From: Candidatus Aenigmatarchaeota archaeon
GTDB taxonomy: Archaea > Aenigmatarchaeota > Aenigmatarchaeia > PWEA01
Assembly (NCBI GenBank): GCA_003554235.1
Contig: PWFY01000055.1
Coordinates: 1-6,706 of the forward strand
Direction of reading: 5' to 3'
DNA: 6,706 bases
Shown: positions 1 to 6,119 of the stretch, in pieces
Layout of the letters: the number at the start of each line of letters is the position of its first letter
Numbering within the stretch: the stretch's first letter is position 1
The notes under the pieces: model-generated
Database searches by the model: none
What the model was told of the DNA's origin: nothing
The model's input: the letters and a program-made list of their open reading frames with translations, nothing else
Position numbers and translations under genes: made by a program

Positions 1-466
1 AAGGAGAAAGGAAGAGATGTCCAAGATGAGAGGAAGAAAAAAGATAGACGTACCTATGACATGGATAGTAATAGACGAGGCACACCAGTTCCTCCCTGCA
101 GAGGGCAAGACTCCTGCATCCGGCCCGCTCACCACGCTTGTAAAGGAAGGAAGGCAACCAGGGATATCCGTCTGTTTTATAACCCAGAGGCCCGGTGCCA
201 TACATCCAAATGCGATATCACAGTCCGACCTCATAGTATCGCACAGGCTGACGGCAAGGCCTGATTTTGAAGCACTGCGTAATATAATGCAGACGTACAT
301 GACCTTCGACATAAAGGACTACATAAACAATCTGCCAAGGAAAAAGGGTGCTGCGATCGTTCTAGACGACAACTCCGAAAGGATATACTCCATGAAGGTA
401 AGGCCCAGGATGTCATGGCACGCCGGTGCAACACCGAGCGCCTTCGAAGACGAGGACGAGTTTTAA
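1..466 (+). CDS. HerA/DUF87-type ATPase, C-terminal part (5' end outside window)
   Basis: Only the C-terminal ~154 residues are present. The frame is open from base 2, and the Walker A loop must lie upstream, so the ATG at 17 is an internal Met rather than the start. Visible ATPase elements are a hydrophobic strand ending in the Walker B motif WIVIDEAH (Asp-Glu at 74-79), the segment EGRQPGIS with a conserved Arg typical of HerA/FtsK-fold motors, and ITQRPG with the sensor Gln. The tail carries the RPRMSWHAG element and a very acidic end (EDEDEF). As recalled, haloarchaeal and other euryarchaeal HerA-like DUF87 proteins share the QRPG...LTAR...RPR.SWH pattern. These are hexameric ATP-driven DNA or protein translocases, and classical HerA works with NurA in end resection. 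No NurA is visible here, so the partner and exact role are unknown. The stop is followed by a T-rich stretch and the helicase gene 32 nt later. Confidence 0.85.
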   Translation, partial: RRKEEMSKMRGRKKIDVPMTWIVIDEAHQFLPAEGKTPASGPLTTLVKEGRQPGISVCFITQRPGAIHPNAISQSDLIVSHRLTARPDFEALRNIMQTYMTFDIKDYINNLPRKKGAAIVLDDNSERIYSMKVRPRMSWHAGATPSAFEDEDEF

Positions 467-498
467 GTTTCTTTAACTACAATCCCAATGGTTAAGTC
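467..498 (+). promoter_or_regulatory. Possible promoter for a leaderless helicase transcript
   Basis: This 32-nt gap has an AT-rich core (TTTCTTTAACTA, about 468-479) centred about 24 nt before the helicase ATG. No Shine-Dalgarno-like sequence precedes the ATG. The spacing fits an archaeal TATA box driving a leaderless mRNA, but the box matches the TTTAWATA consensus poorly. The T-rich start of the gap could instead help terminate the upstream ATPase transcript. Confidence 0.35.
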
Positions 499-2055
499 AT
501 GTCCGAAGAATATTTCGACCATCCAATGATAAAGAAGGGAAGACTTGAAAAGCGCCTCTACCAGGAGACCATATTTCATACGACTGTAAAAAACAACTCG
601 CTTGTGGTACTGCCCACGGGACTGGGCAAAACCGTTTCTGCAGTGCTGCTGGCAGCACACCGACTGAACAAGAAGGGTGGTAAGATCCTTTTCCTTGCTC
701 CCACGCGTCCTCTGGTGGAGCAGCACAAACGTTTTTTCAATGAGTTTCTGGAGATAGCAGAAGGAGATCTGAAGGTGCTCACAGGGAAGGTGAGACCCGA
801 AAAGCGAGAAAAGGAATACAGTAAAGGGATGTGTTTCTTTGCGACACCCCAGGTCGCTCAGAACGACATAATAGCCGGTAGGATAGATCTTGACGAAGTC
901 ACCCTTGCGATATTCGACGAATGTCACCGTGCCACAGGAGACTATCCCTACGGTTTCATAGCCGAAATGTATATGAAGAGAGCCGACGATCCTAGGATAC
1001 TTGGGATAACGGCATCGCCCGGGGGTTCGGAGAAGGACATAAAGAATGTTATGGACAATCTGTACATAGACGAGGTCGAGATAAGGACGGAGGAAGACAA
1101 GGACGTACGGGACTACGTACAGAGCGTGGACAAGAAATGGAAGAAGGTTGACCTTCCCGAGGAGTTCAAAGAGGTAAAGAAACTGTTGGAGAAGGCGTAC
1201 AAAGAGAGAATAAAAAAACTCAAGCAGTGGGAATACGCTCCATCGGGAGATGTATACAGGAAGGAATTGCTGAAACTGCAGGGAAGGCTACGTAAAAAGA
1301 TATCCCAGGGAGAAAACGACAAGATGGTCTACGCCGCCCTATCGAAGAGCGCCGAGGCCATGAAGATAGAGCACGGACTGATGCTTCTGGAAACACAGGG
1401 TTCTTCATCACTGTACCAGTATTTCAAAAGACTGAGAGAGGAAGCAAGAGAAGGAAAGACGAAGGCAGCAAAGTCTGTTATGAAGGACGGAAGGATAGCC
1501 ACAGCCTTCAGGAAGACAAGCTCCCTCCTGGAAAAGGGTATAGAACATCCGAAGCTGGATGCCCTGGAAAAAATAGTAGAGAAACAGTTGAATAAAAAGA
1601 AGGATTCAAAGATTCTTGTTTTTTCACACTACAGGGACCAGGTGGATAAAATCGTAGAAACGCTGGAAGAAATGGAAAGGTGCAAGCCCGGTGGCTTTAT
1701 AGGACAGGCAGGAGATGGGGGTATGTCACAGAAGGAGCAGGTGGAGAGGTTGGATAAATTAGAGGAAGGTGAATACAACACTATTGTTGCCACGAGCGTC
1801 GGGGAAGAAGGTCTGGATATCCCTGCGGTGGACCTCGTGGTTTTTTACGAACCTGTAGCATCGGAGATCCGTTCTATACAGAGACGGGGAAGAACCGGAA
1901 GGCAGAGCAGCGGAAAAGTCGTGGTGCTTATGGCAAAGGACACCAGGGACGAAGCATACTACTGGAAGAGCAAGCACAGGGAGAGGAGGATGAAGGAAAC
2001 GTTAAAAGATATGAAGAGTGACAAAGACAACCAAATGGGTCTGGGTGAGTTCTGA
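499..2055 (+). CDS. hef: Hef/FANCM-type SF2 helicase, stand-alone (no nuclease domain)
   Basis: ATP-dependent branched-DNA helicase or translocase of the Hef/FANCM/Mph1 family, which remodels stalled forks and other branched DNA. RecA domain 1 shows a Q-motif-like Gln (Q22), Walker A PTGLGKT (39-45), motif Ia APTRPL (67-72), motif II DECH (140-143) and motif III TASPG (171-175). A Lys/Glu-rich helical insert (about 190-340) matches the thumb-like domain that distinguishes Hef and FANCM from other SF2 helicases. RecA domain 2 has ILVFSHYRDQ (motif IV), VATSVGEEGLDIP (motif V) and QRRGRTGR (motif VI, 461-468). Pyrococcus Hef is about 760 residues with a C-terminal XPF nuclease. This protein stops at 518, and the nuclease is the next gene in the same frame. 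The last seven residues, QMGLGEF, resemble a PCNA-interacting peptide. The 499 ATG is preferred because the Q motif follows at the usual short distance; the ATG at 488 is out of frame. Confidence 0.95.
   Translation: MSEEYFDHPMIKKGRLEKRLYQETIFHTTVKNNSLVVLPTGLGKTVSAVLLAAHRLNKKGGKILFLAPTRPLVEQHKRFFNEFLEIAEGDLKVLTGKVRPEKREKEYSKGMCFFATPQVAQNDIIAGRIDLDEVTLAIFDECHRATGDYPYGFIAEMYMKRADDPRILGITASPGGSEKDIKNVMDNLYIDEVEIRTEEDKDVRDYVQSVDKKWKKVDLPEEFKEVKKLLEKAYKERIKKLKQWEYAPSGDVYRKELLKLQGRLRKKISQGENDKMVYAALSKSAEAMKIEHGLMLLETQGSSSLYQYFKRLREEAREGKTKAAKSVMKDGRIATAFRKTSSLLEKGIEHPKLDALEKIVEKQLNKKKDSKILVFSHYRDQVDKIVETLEEMERCKPGGFIGQAGDGGMSQKEQVERLDKLEEGEYNTIVATSVGEEGLDIPAVDLVVFYEPVASEIRSIQRRGRTGRQSSGKVVVLMAKDTRDEAYYWKSKHRERRMKETLKDMKSDKDNQMGLGEF
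2032..2052 (+). other. C-terminal PIP-box-like peptide of the helicase
   Basis: The final seven codons encode QMGLGEF followed directly by the stop. The PCNA-interacting consensus is Q-x-x-(L/I/M)-x-x-(F/Y)-(F/Y). Here Gln, Leu and Phe hold positions 1, 4 and 7, and the second aromatic is missing. Truncated PIP boxes at the extreme C terminus are common in archaeal PCNA partners. Clamp binding is an inference. Confidence 0.5.
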
Positions 2056-2094
2056 GCAAACAAATATTAATCCATTACCACAAACTTTCTGTCT
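2056..2094 (+). promoter_or_regulatory. TATA-like promoter between helicase and nuclease genes
   Basis: The 39-nt gap holds AAATATTAAT (2062-2071), a good match to an archaeal TATA box, centred about 28-29 nt before the nuclease ATG at 2095. Transcription starting about 25 nt downstream would begin at or just before the ATG, giving a leaderless mRNA, which agrees with the lack of a ribosome binding site. The box contains a second in-frame stop (TAA, 2068-2070) after the helicase TGA. Confidence 0.5.
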
Positions 2095-2772
2095 ATGGAA
2101 AAACAAGAGATCCTCGAAGAGGAAGGTATAGTTGTTTTTGCAGACAACAGGGAGTTCCGCTCCAACGTTGTAAAGGAGCTGGCAAGAAAGAACTGTAAGG
2201 TCAAGCCAAAACAGCTGGAAGTAGGAGACTACATACTGTCGGATCGCGTAGCAGTGGAGAGGAAAAGCTGCAACGACTTCCTGTCCTCTGTATTCAGCAA
2301 CAATATATTTGGACAGCTACAGGACCTCAAAGACAGCTTCGAAAAACCTGTACTGATCATAGAGGGTGATGGACTCTACGGAAAAAGAGACGTCCACCCG
2401 AACTCTATACGGGGAGCCGTGGCATCGATAGGGATAGACCTTTCCATACCTATAATATGGACCGAATCCGAGGAAGATACCGCATCATTTCTTTTCTGGA
2501 TAGCAAAAAGGGAGCAGAAGGAAGAGGAGAGATCCATATCCATACGTGGAGAAAGAAAGCCTTCGACACTCGAGGACCAGCAGCTCTTTCTCTTGGCCGG
2601 CCTTCCAAGTGTGGATACAAAGATGTCCAAGAGGCTCCTGGACAGGTTCGGAACTCCTGAAAATGTCTTCACGGCCACGGAAGACAAGCTCAGGGGTGTG
2701 GATGGTATAGGTAAAAAAACAGCAAAAAAGCTGAGAAAAGTTCTGTCCGAAAGGGTAGAAAAAGATGGATAA
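2095..2772 (+). CDS. XPF/ERCC4-family structure-specific endonuclease with (HhH)2 domain
   Basis: Cuts branched DNA (forks, 3' flaps, nicked junctions) as a metal-dependent homodimer, by analogy with archaeal XPF and the Hef nuclease half. The ERCC4 domain (about 12-140) shows DNRE (17-20), GDY (Asp45), the signature ERK (55-57) and Asp61, so the GDX(n)ERKX3D active site is complete. A charged linker follows, with many Glu, Lys and Arg residues (139-161). The tail has two helix-hairpin-helix motifs, GLPSVD (169-174) and GVDGIGKKTA (201-210), used for dimerisation and DNA binding. At 225 residues it matches nuclease-only crenarchaeal XPF or the C-terminal third of Hef. No C-terminal PIP box is seen (the end is ERVEKDG); the candidate clamp motif is on the adjacent helicase instead. 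The gene overlaps the next one by 8 nt, suggesting translational coupling. It could be called either Hef nuclease half or XPF; the helicase upstream in the same frame favours a split Hef. Confidence 0.95.
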   Translation: MEKQEILEEEGIVVFADNREFRSNVVKELARKNCKVKPKQLEVGDYILSDRVAVERKSCNDFLSSVFSNNIFGQLQDLKDSFEKPVLIIEGDGLYGKRDVHPNSIRGAVASIGIDLSIPIIWTESEEDTASFLFWIAKREQKEEERSISIRGERKPSTLEDQQLFLLAGLPSVDTKMSKRLLDRFGTPENVFTATEDKLRGVDGIGKKTAKKLRKVLSERVEKDG

Positions 2773-3973
2773 AAGAAAGAAGACAGTAGTCGGAATAGAT
2801 CCGGGGTCTACTTCTGCATTTGCGATACTGGACCTCAAGGGCAAGGTTTTAGAGGTTTTTTCGGAAAAACATATGGGAAGCAAGGAGATTATAAAGAGGA
2901 TATCCGATATAGGTAAGCCTGTTCTGGTGGCCACGGACAAAGAAAAACTGCCATCTTCCGTGGAAGAAATCGGAAGGAGCTTCGGCTCCGAGATATTCAC
3001 CCCTGAAGAAGACATGTCTGTCCATGGCAAGAAAGAAATCACAAGGAAGCACGACTACGAAAACCTTCACGAAAGAGATGCACTTGCAGCGGCTTTGAAT
3101 GCCTACAACAGCTTCAAGAACAAGTTCAGAAATATAGAAGCCAGGATGGACGACCTGAACCTACAGGAACTGACCCCTGAAGTCAAGGAGTCTGTGGTGA
3201 TAGGAAAGGCTAAAAACGTCTCGGAGGCCGTGGAAACAGTCCTGGGCGGCCACGAAGAGGATGAGGATCAGGACGAGGAGATAAAAAAAGAGGTTGAAAC
3301 GGACCTCGAGGAAAAGATAGACAACTACAGAAAGATGGTCATACAGGAGAGAAAGGACAAGAAAAAGTTGAAGGAGCACAACAGGAAGTTGAAAAAGAAG
3401 GTTGAAGAACTTGAGGATGAGGCATCAAAGGCCAAGCTGGAAAAGAACAAGGCAGAAGAAGGGATCAGGAAGGAACTCATGAAAGATAAGGAAGTAAAGA
3501 AGCTTGAAAGGAATCTTAGGTCCAAGGGAAAGAGGATAGAAAACCTGGAAGGGGAAAGGAGAGAACTGGAAAACTATATCGACAGACTCAAAACCTTTGA
3601 GGAGCTCAGGAAGGAAGGGAAGGTGCCTGTAAGGGAGTTGGACGAACTAACAGAGGAAAGCCTTGCATCCGAAGGCAGGGAGCTTTCTCTCCACAACAGC
3701 ATAATATATACAGAAAGGTTAAAGGGCGGGGAAGGCAGCCTTATCGATACACTGAAAGAAAACGGCGTCGAGGCCCTGATCACCGAGATGGACGATGAGC
3801 AGGCCGACGAATTTGTTTCAAAGGGGATATATGTGTCTTCGCCCGATGAACTGGAGTTGAAAGAAAGAAACGGTGTAAAATACATAGACGGTGAAGATGT
3901 AGGCTCGATAAGAAAGGAGGACAGGGAGAGTTTTATAGGCTGGTTGAAAAGGTACAGGGATAGAGATGTTTGA
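2765..3973 (+). CDS. DUF460/COG2433 RuvC-like RNase H-fold protein with long coiled coil
   Basis: Archaeal COG2433 family, annotated as a possible RNase H-fold (RuvC/YqgF-like) nuclease; I know of no established biochemical function. The N-terminal domain (about 6-118) opens with VVGIDPGST (Asp12), continues with VATDKEKLP (Asp58) and closes with LHERDALAAALNAY (His102, Asp105). This has the arrangement of the RuvC acidic residues, so it is plausibly active. Next come a short helical region (131-158), an acidic patch EEDEDQDEE (about 162-170), a strong Lys/Glu coiled coil (about 172-285) and an alpha/beta C-terminal domain (about 295-402). Homologues, as I recall them, often exceed 600 residues and have an extra N-terminal region, which is missing here; the RuvC fold starts at residue 7. 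The start overlaps the nuclease stop by 8 nt, so a repair or recombination role together with the XPF/Hef nuclease is likely but inferred. There is a weak purine-rich tract (AAAGGG) upstream. Confidence 0.9.
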   Translation: MDKRKKTVVGIDPGSTSAFAILDLKGKVLEVFSEKHMGSKEIIKRISDIGKPVLVATDKEKLPSSVEEIGRSFGSEIFTPEEDMSVHGKKEITRKHDYENLHERDALAAALNAYNSFKNKFRNIEARMDDLNLQELTPEVKESVVIGKAKNVSEAVETVLGGHEEDEDQDEEIKKEVETDLEEKIDNYRKMVIQERKDKKKLKEHNRKLKKKVEELEDEASKAKLEKNKAEEGIRKELMKDKEVKKLERNLRSKGKRIENLEGERRELENYIDRLKTFEELRKEGKVPVRELDELTEESLASEGRELSLHNSIIYTERLKGGEGSLIDTLKENGVEALITEMDDEQADEFVSKGIYVSSPDELELKERNGVKYIDGEDVGSIRKEDRESFIGWLKRYRDRDV

Positions 3974-4469
3974 AGGAAGAGAAGAACAGATGAAGAAGAT
4001 ACTGATATTCACCACAAAGCTACTGGTGATGTTTGCGATTATGAGTATAGTTTCGTGGGGCGTTGACTTCTATCCTTTCCAGGAAATCACCGCCCGTTTC
4101 TCCACCGATTCGGTAAACCTGCTGGGTCTACCTGCAGAGATGGACGGTATAATGATAACCGTCGGTGAGAAAAACTTTCTGGTTTCGGAGGACTGCACCT
4201 CGTGGAAGGGGCTTTTCTTCTTGATGTCTTTGATCGTTGCAACGGGTTCCACGGCAAAGAAAAAGTTGGAAGGACTGGCCATCGGGCTACCTGTCCTTTA
4301 CTCGCTGAACCTTCTGCGGATAGTCACACTGATTTTTTTCACGGTCCGATACGGTCCGGCGGCCTATGAATTTATCCACGGTTTTCTGTGGCACTCTACG
4401 ATGGTCATTGCCGTCTTAGCCCTCTGGTTACAGTGGATGAGGAGGACAAAGTTTATAACGGATGAGTGA
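3966..4469 (+). CDS. Small archaeosortase/exosortase-family membrane transpeptidase
   Basis: Integral-membrane cysteine enzyme of the exosortase/archaeosortase superfamily, which processes C-terminal sorting signals of secreted proteins and links them to a lipid or glycan anchor. The catalytic set is present: Cys77 in SEDCTSWKGL, Arg118 in LNLLRIVTLI and His138 in IHGFLWHS. Predicted membrane spans lie at about 10-33, 82-95, 103-127 and 137-158, with a ~45-residue loop between the first span and Cys77. At 167 residues it is near the minimal core; ArtA-type enzymes are closer to 280. Two starts are possible. ATG 3966 overlaps the DUF460 stop by 8 nt. ATG 3990 gives a better signal-anchor start (MKKILIFTTK) with a GGAAGAG tract about 10 nt upstream; I slightly favour 3990. 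No substrate with a recognisable CTERM tail is encoded in the window. The subfamily cannot be assigned by eye. Confidence 0.85.
   Translation: MFEGREEQMKKILIFTTKLLVMFAIMSIVSWGVDFYPFQEITARFSTDSVNLLGLPAEMDGIMITVGEKNFLVSEDCTSWKGLFFLMSLIVATGSTAKKKLEGLAIGLPVLYSLNLLRIVTLIFFTVRYGPAAYEFIHGFLWHSTMVIAVLALWLQWMRRTKFITDE
4451..4458 (+). promoter_or_regulatory. TATA-like box for the coiled-coil gene, inside the archaeosortase 3' end
   Basis: GTTTATAA lies within the last codons of the archaeosortase gene, about 27 nt before the ATG at 4482. Transcription starting about 25 nt downstream would begin almost at the ATG. No Shine-Dalgarno precedes that ATG (TGATGTATAT). This is the third such arrangement in the window and supports leaderless initiation. 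Confidence 0.45.
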
Positions 4470-4481
4470 ACTGATGTATAT

Positions 4482-5426
4482 ATGCCCGACGAGGAAAAGG
4501 TTCTCCGTAAACTCGAGGACATAGAAGCAAAGATAAGCCAGCTTGAAGACAGAGTTCTGACCAACGAGCTTGACTTCCAGGAACTGAGGACCGAAGTAAA
4601 GGGCGACGAAGAAGCACCTACTCCCGATGTTCTTGAGAAAAGGCTTGCCAATCTGGAAGAACGCCTCAAGGATGATCTCAAAGATGTAGAGAAGTGGAAG
4701 GACGGCTTTGACAAGATCACAGACAAGCTAGACTGGCTTGAAGAAAGGGTTTCCGAGAAGGGTTCGGCAGGGCCTGTGGCGGAGGAAAGGATAGAAGAAC
4801 TTGAAGATACCGTCGAAGAAATGAAAAAAGGGAGGATGGCTGGAGAAGGAGAAACGGTCGACGAAGAGACTCTAAAGAATGCCCTCGAAAACAGTGCGTT
4901 GAAGGAAGACGTGGAGGAACTAAAAACAGATGTATTGGCCCTCGATATGTTAAAAAGTAAGATAGATAGTCTGGAGGAGATGATCGGGAAACAGGGAGTT
5001 GAAGAAGGAATTTCGGAGGAGGATGTAGTGGAGATTGTAGAGAAGGAGGTGGAGAAGAAGGTCGGTGAATACAAGGAAGTAAAGTCCCTTCGGGAAGAGA
5101 TGGAGTCGATGAGGGAAATGGGGGAGAAGAAGGAAGCCATGGACCATGATGGTGGACCCACGGAGGAGGATGTCAAGGATATGATAGACTCGCTGGAGGA
5201 AGAATATATGGAAAGAACTGAAAGGAGGTTCGAAGACCTGGAGAAAAGGGTGGGTAAAAGAGAAAGGAGGATGGAAAAAAGGTTGGACCAGCTCAGGAAG
5301 GAGATAGAGAACCTGCCCGATATGAAAAAGGTCGTCGATTTGATAGAAGTTCTACACAAAGAGATAGAAAGCATTAAAAGCAGAAATGAAAGATCTGAAA
5401 GAAAACGTCCCTTCGTTATCGAATAG
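4482..5426 (+). CDS. Coiled-coil protein of unknown function
   Basis: I do not recognise a family. The 314-residue product is almost entirely Glu/Lys/Asp/Leu-rich helix with heptad spacing. There are coils at about 4-40, 50-105 and 103-190, and a long one at 212-300. They are broken by short Pro/Gly linkers near 41-49 (DEEAPTPD), 89-95 and 221-228 (DHDGGPTE). The body is strongly acidic, the last third becomes basic, and the protein ends in a charged tail (RNERSERKRPFVIE). There is no signal peptide, membrane segment, Cys residue or nucleotide-binding motif, so it is probably a cytoplasmic elongated scaffold or structural protein. The gene begins 12 nt after the archaeosortase stop and may have its own leaderless promoter. 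Its stop directly abuts the stop of the convergent GGGP synthase gene. Partnership with the upstream DUF460 coiled coil or with the DNA-processing proteins is only a possibility. Confidence 0.8.
   Translation: MPDEEKVLRKLEDIEAKISQLEDRVLTNELDFQELRTEVKGDEEAPTPDVLEKRLANLEERLKDDLKDVEKWKDGFDKITDKLDWLEERVSEKGSAGPVAEERIEELEDTVEEMKKGRMAGEGETVDEETLKNALENSALKEDVEELKTDVLALDMLKSKIDSLEEMIGKQGVEEGISEEDVVEIVEKEVEKKVGEYKEVKSLREEMESMREMGEKKEAMDHDGGPTEEDVKDMIDSLEEEYMERTERRFEDLEKRVGKRERRMEKRLDQLRKEIENLPDMKKVVDLIEVLHKEIESIKSRNERSERKRPFVIE
5360..5410 (-). terminator. Possible T-rich transcription terminator for the lipid operon
   Basis: On the minus strand, just past the GGGP synthase stop, there are repeated T-runs (TTTTCTTTC, CTTTCATTTC, CTTTTAA, CTTTC). 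Archaeal RNA polymerase terminates at such U-rich tracts without a hairpin. The bases also encode the end of the coiled-coil gene on the other strand, where Lys codons alone would make them A-rich, so the signal may be incidental. Confidence 0.3.
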
Positions 5427-6119
5427 TTATTTCTTGGCCCCTCTTACAGTTGAAAAGTAAACTTCCAGATCTTCCTCGTAAATAACGTTTCCGACTATTA
5501 TCGTGTCCGCGTATCTGGCCATCTTTCTGCTCTGTTCCTCGCTCTTTATTCCGCCGCCGTAGAATAGATGTGCTTCGTCGAGGGCATCCCGGACGGCCTT
5601 TACCACTTCAGGATCCCCGAAGGTTCCGCTGTACTCTATGTATATTATAGGAAATCCGTAGTATTTTTCGGCTATGGTTGCATAGGCTGCAACCTCTTCC
5701 TTTGTTAGATCTGTCTTGGACTTTGTTACCATCCCGACCGCCGACTCGGGATTCAAAACTATGTAGGCCTCCTTGGTTATCTCGTTCCACCTTGGATCGA
5801 ATTTAACTGCCCAGTCCTTATGGTGGCCCATTATCCAGGTCGGGTCCCTTGCGTTTATCACGGAAGGAACATATATATCGTCGAAGCCGTCGTAGACCAC
5901 GTTCGTAGGGTCAGAAGGCTCAAGTATCTTGGGGAGATCACAGTCCTCCAGCATCTTTAACGTCTTTTCGAGTTTTTCCTTGGTGACGCCCTGTGTACCG
6001 GAAATCATGAGGGCATCCGTCCCGCTGTTCACGACCCTATCGAGCTTCTCCTTTGAAATTTCCTTGTCAGGGTCTATCTTGGTTATGTGGTCCCAGTTAC
6101 CTGGCATATTATCACGCAT
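5427..6119 (-). CDS. Geranylgeranylglyceryl phosphate synthase, group I
   Basis: Forms the first ether bond of archaeal lipids: sn-glycerol-1-phosphate plus geranylgeranyl diphosphate gives 3-geranylgeranylglyceryl phosphate, with Mg2+, in a TIM-barrel enzyme. Recognisable motifs are HITKIDPDK (11-19, Mg/diphosphate-binding Asp16), SGTQGVT (40-46), EPSDPTNVVYD (67-77), YIEYSGT (160-166), and the phosphate-binding GGGIKS (188-193) and VGN (209-211). These match Archaeoglobus fulgidus GGGPS, as I recall it, almost word for word, and mark group I, which also includes bacterial PcrB. Trp103 in GHHKDW lines up with A. fulgidus Trp99, which limits the prenyl pocket to C20. At 230 residues it is full length. 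The Met at 6119 overlaps the upstream dehydrogenase stop (TAATG), indicating coupled translation. The Met at residue 5 (6107) is an alternative start just after a GTGAT, giving an N terminus closer in length to homologues. The gene converges head-on with the coiled-coil gene. Confidence 0.96.
   Translation of the reverse strand: MRDNMPGNWDHITKIDPDKEISKEKLDRVVNSGTDALMISGTQGVTKEKLEKTLKMLEDCDLPKILEPSDPTNVVYDGFDDIYVPSVINARDPTWIMGHHKDWAVKFDPRWNEITKEAYIVLNPESAVGMVTKSKTDLTKEEVAAYATIAEKYYGFPIIYIEYSGTFGDPEVVKAVRDALDEAHLFYGGGIKSEEQSRKMARYADTIIVGNVIYEEDLEVYFSTVRGAKK

Noticed and set aside
17..19. ATG as the start of the HerA-like ATPase
   Set aside because: The frame is open upstream to the window edge, and a protein beginning here would lack Walker A. 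It is an internal Met of a gene cut by the window.
463..927. 154-codon minus-strand open frame opposite the helicase 5' end
   Set aside because: It covers the helicase Walker A and motif Ia region on the opposite strand and shows no family features.
2053..2094. Stop-codon readthrough or pyrrolysine/selenocysteine recoding to make a fused Hef
   Set aside because: Two in-frame stops of different types (TGA, TAA) would both need bypassing. A TATA box and a clear ATG follow, and the helicase ends in a motif typical of a true C terminus.
2485..3042. 185-codon minus-strand open frame across the nuclease/DUF460 junction
   Set aside because: It is antisense to two recognised domains (HhH and RuvC fold), and its composition is typical of a shadow frame.
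4364..5374. 336-codon minus-strand open frame, extremely Ser/Phe-rich
   Set aside because: It mirrors the Glu/Lys codons of the coiled-coil gene (GAA, GAG, AAG read as TTC, CTC, CTT). Composition is low complexity, no domain is visible, and it lies antisense to a convincing gene.
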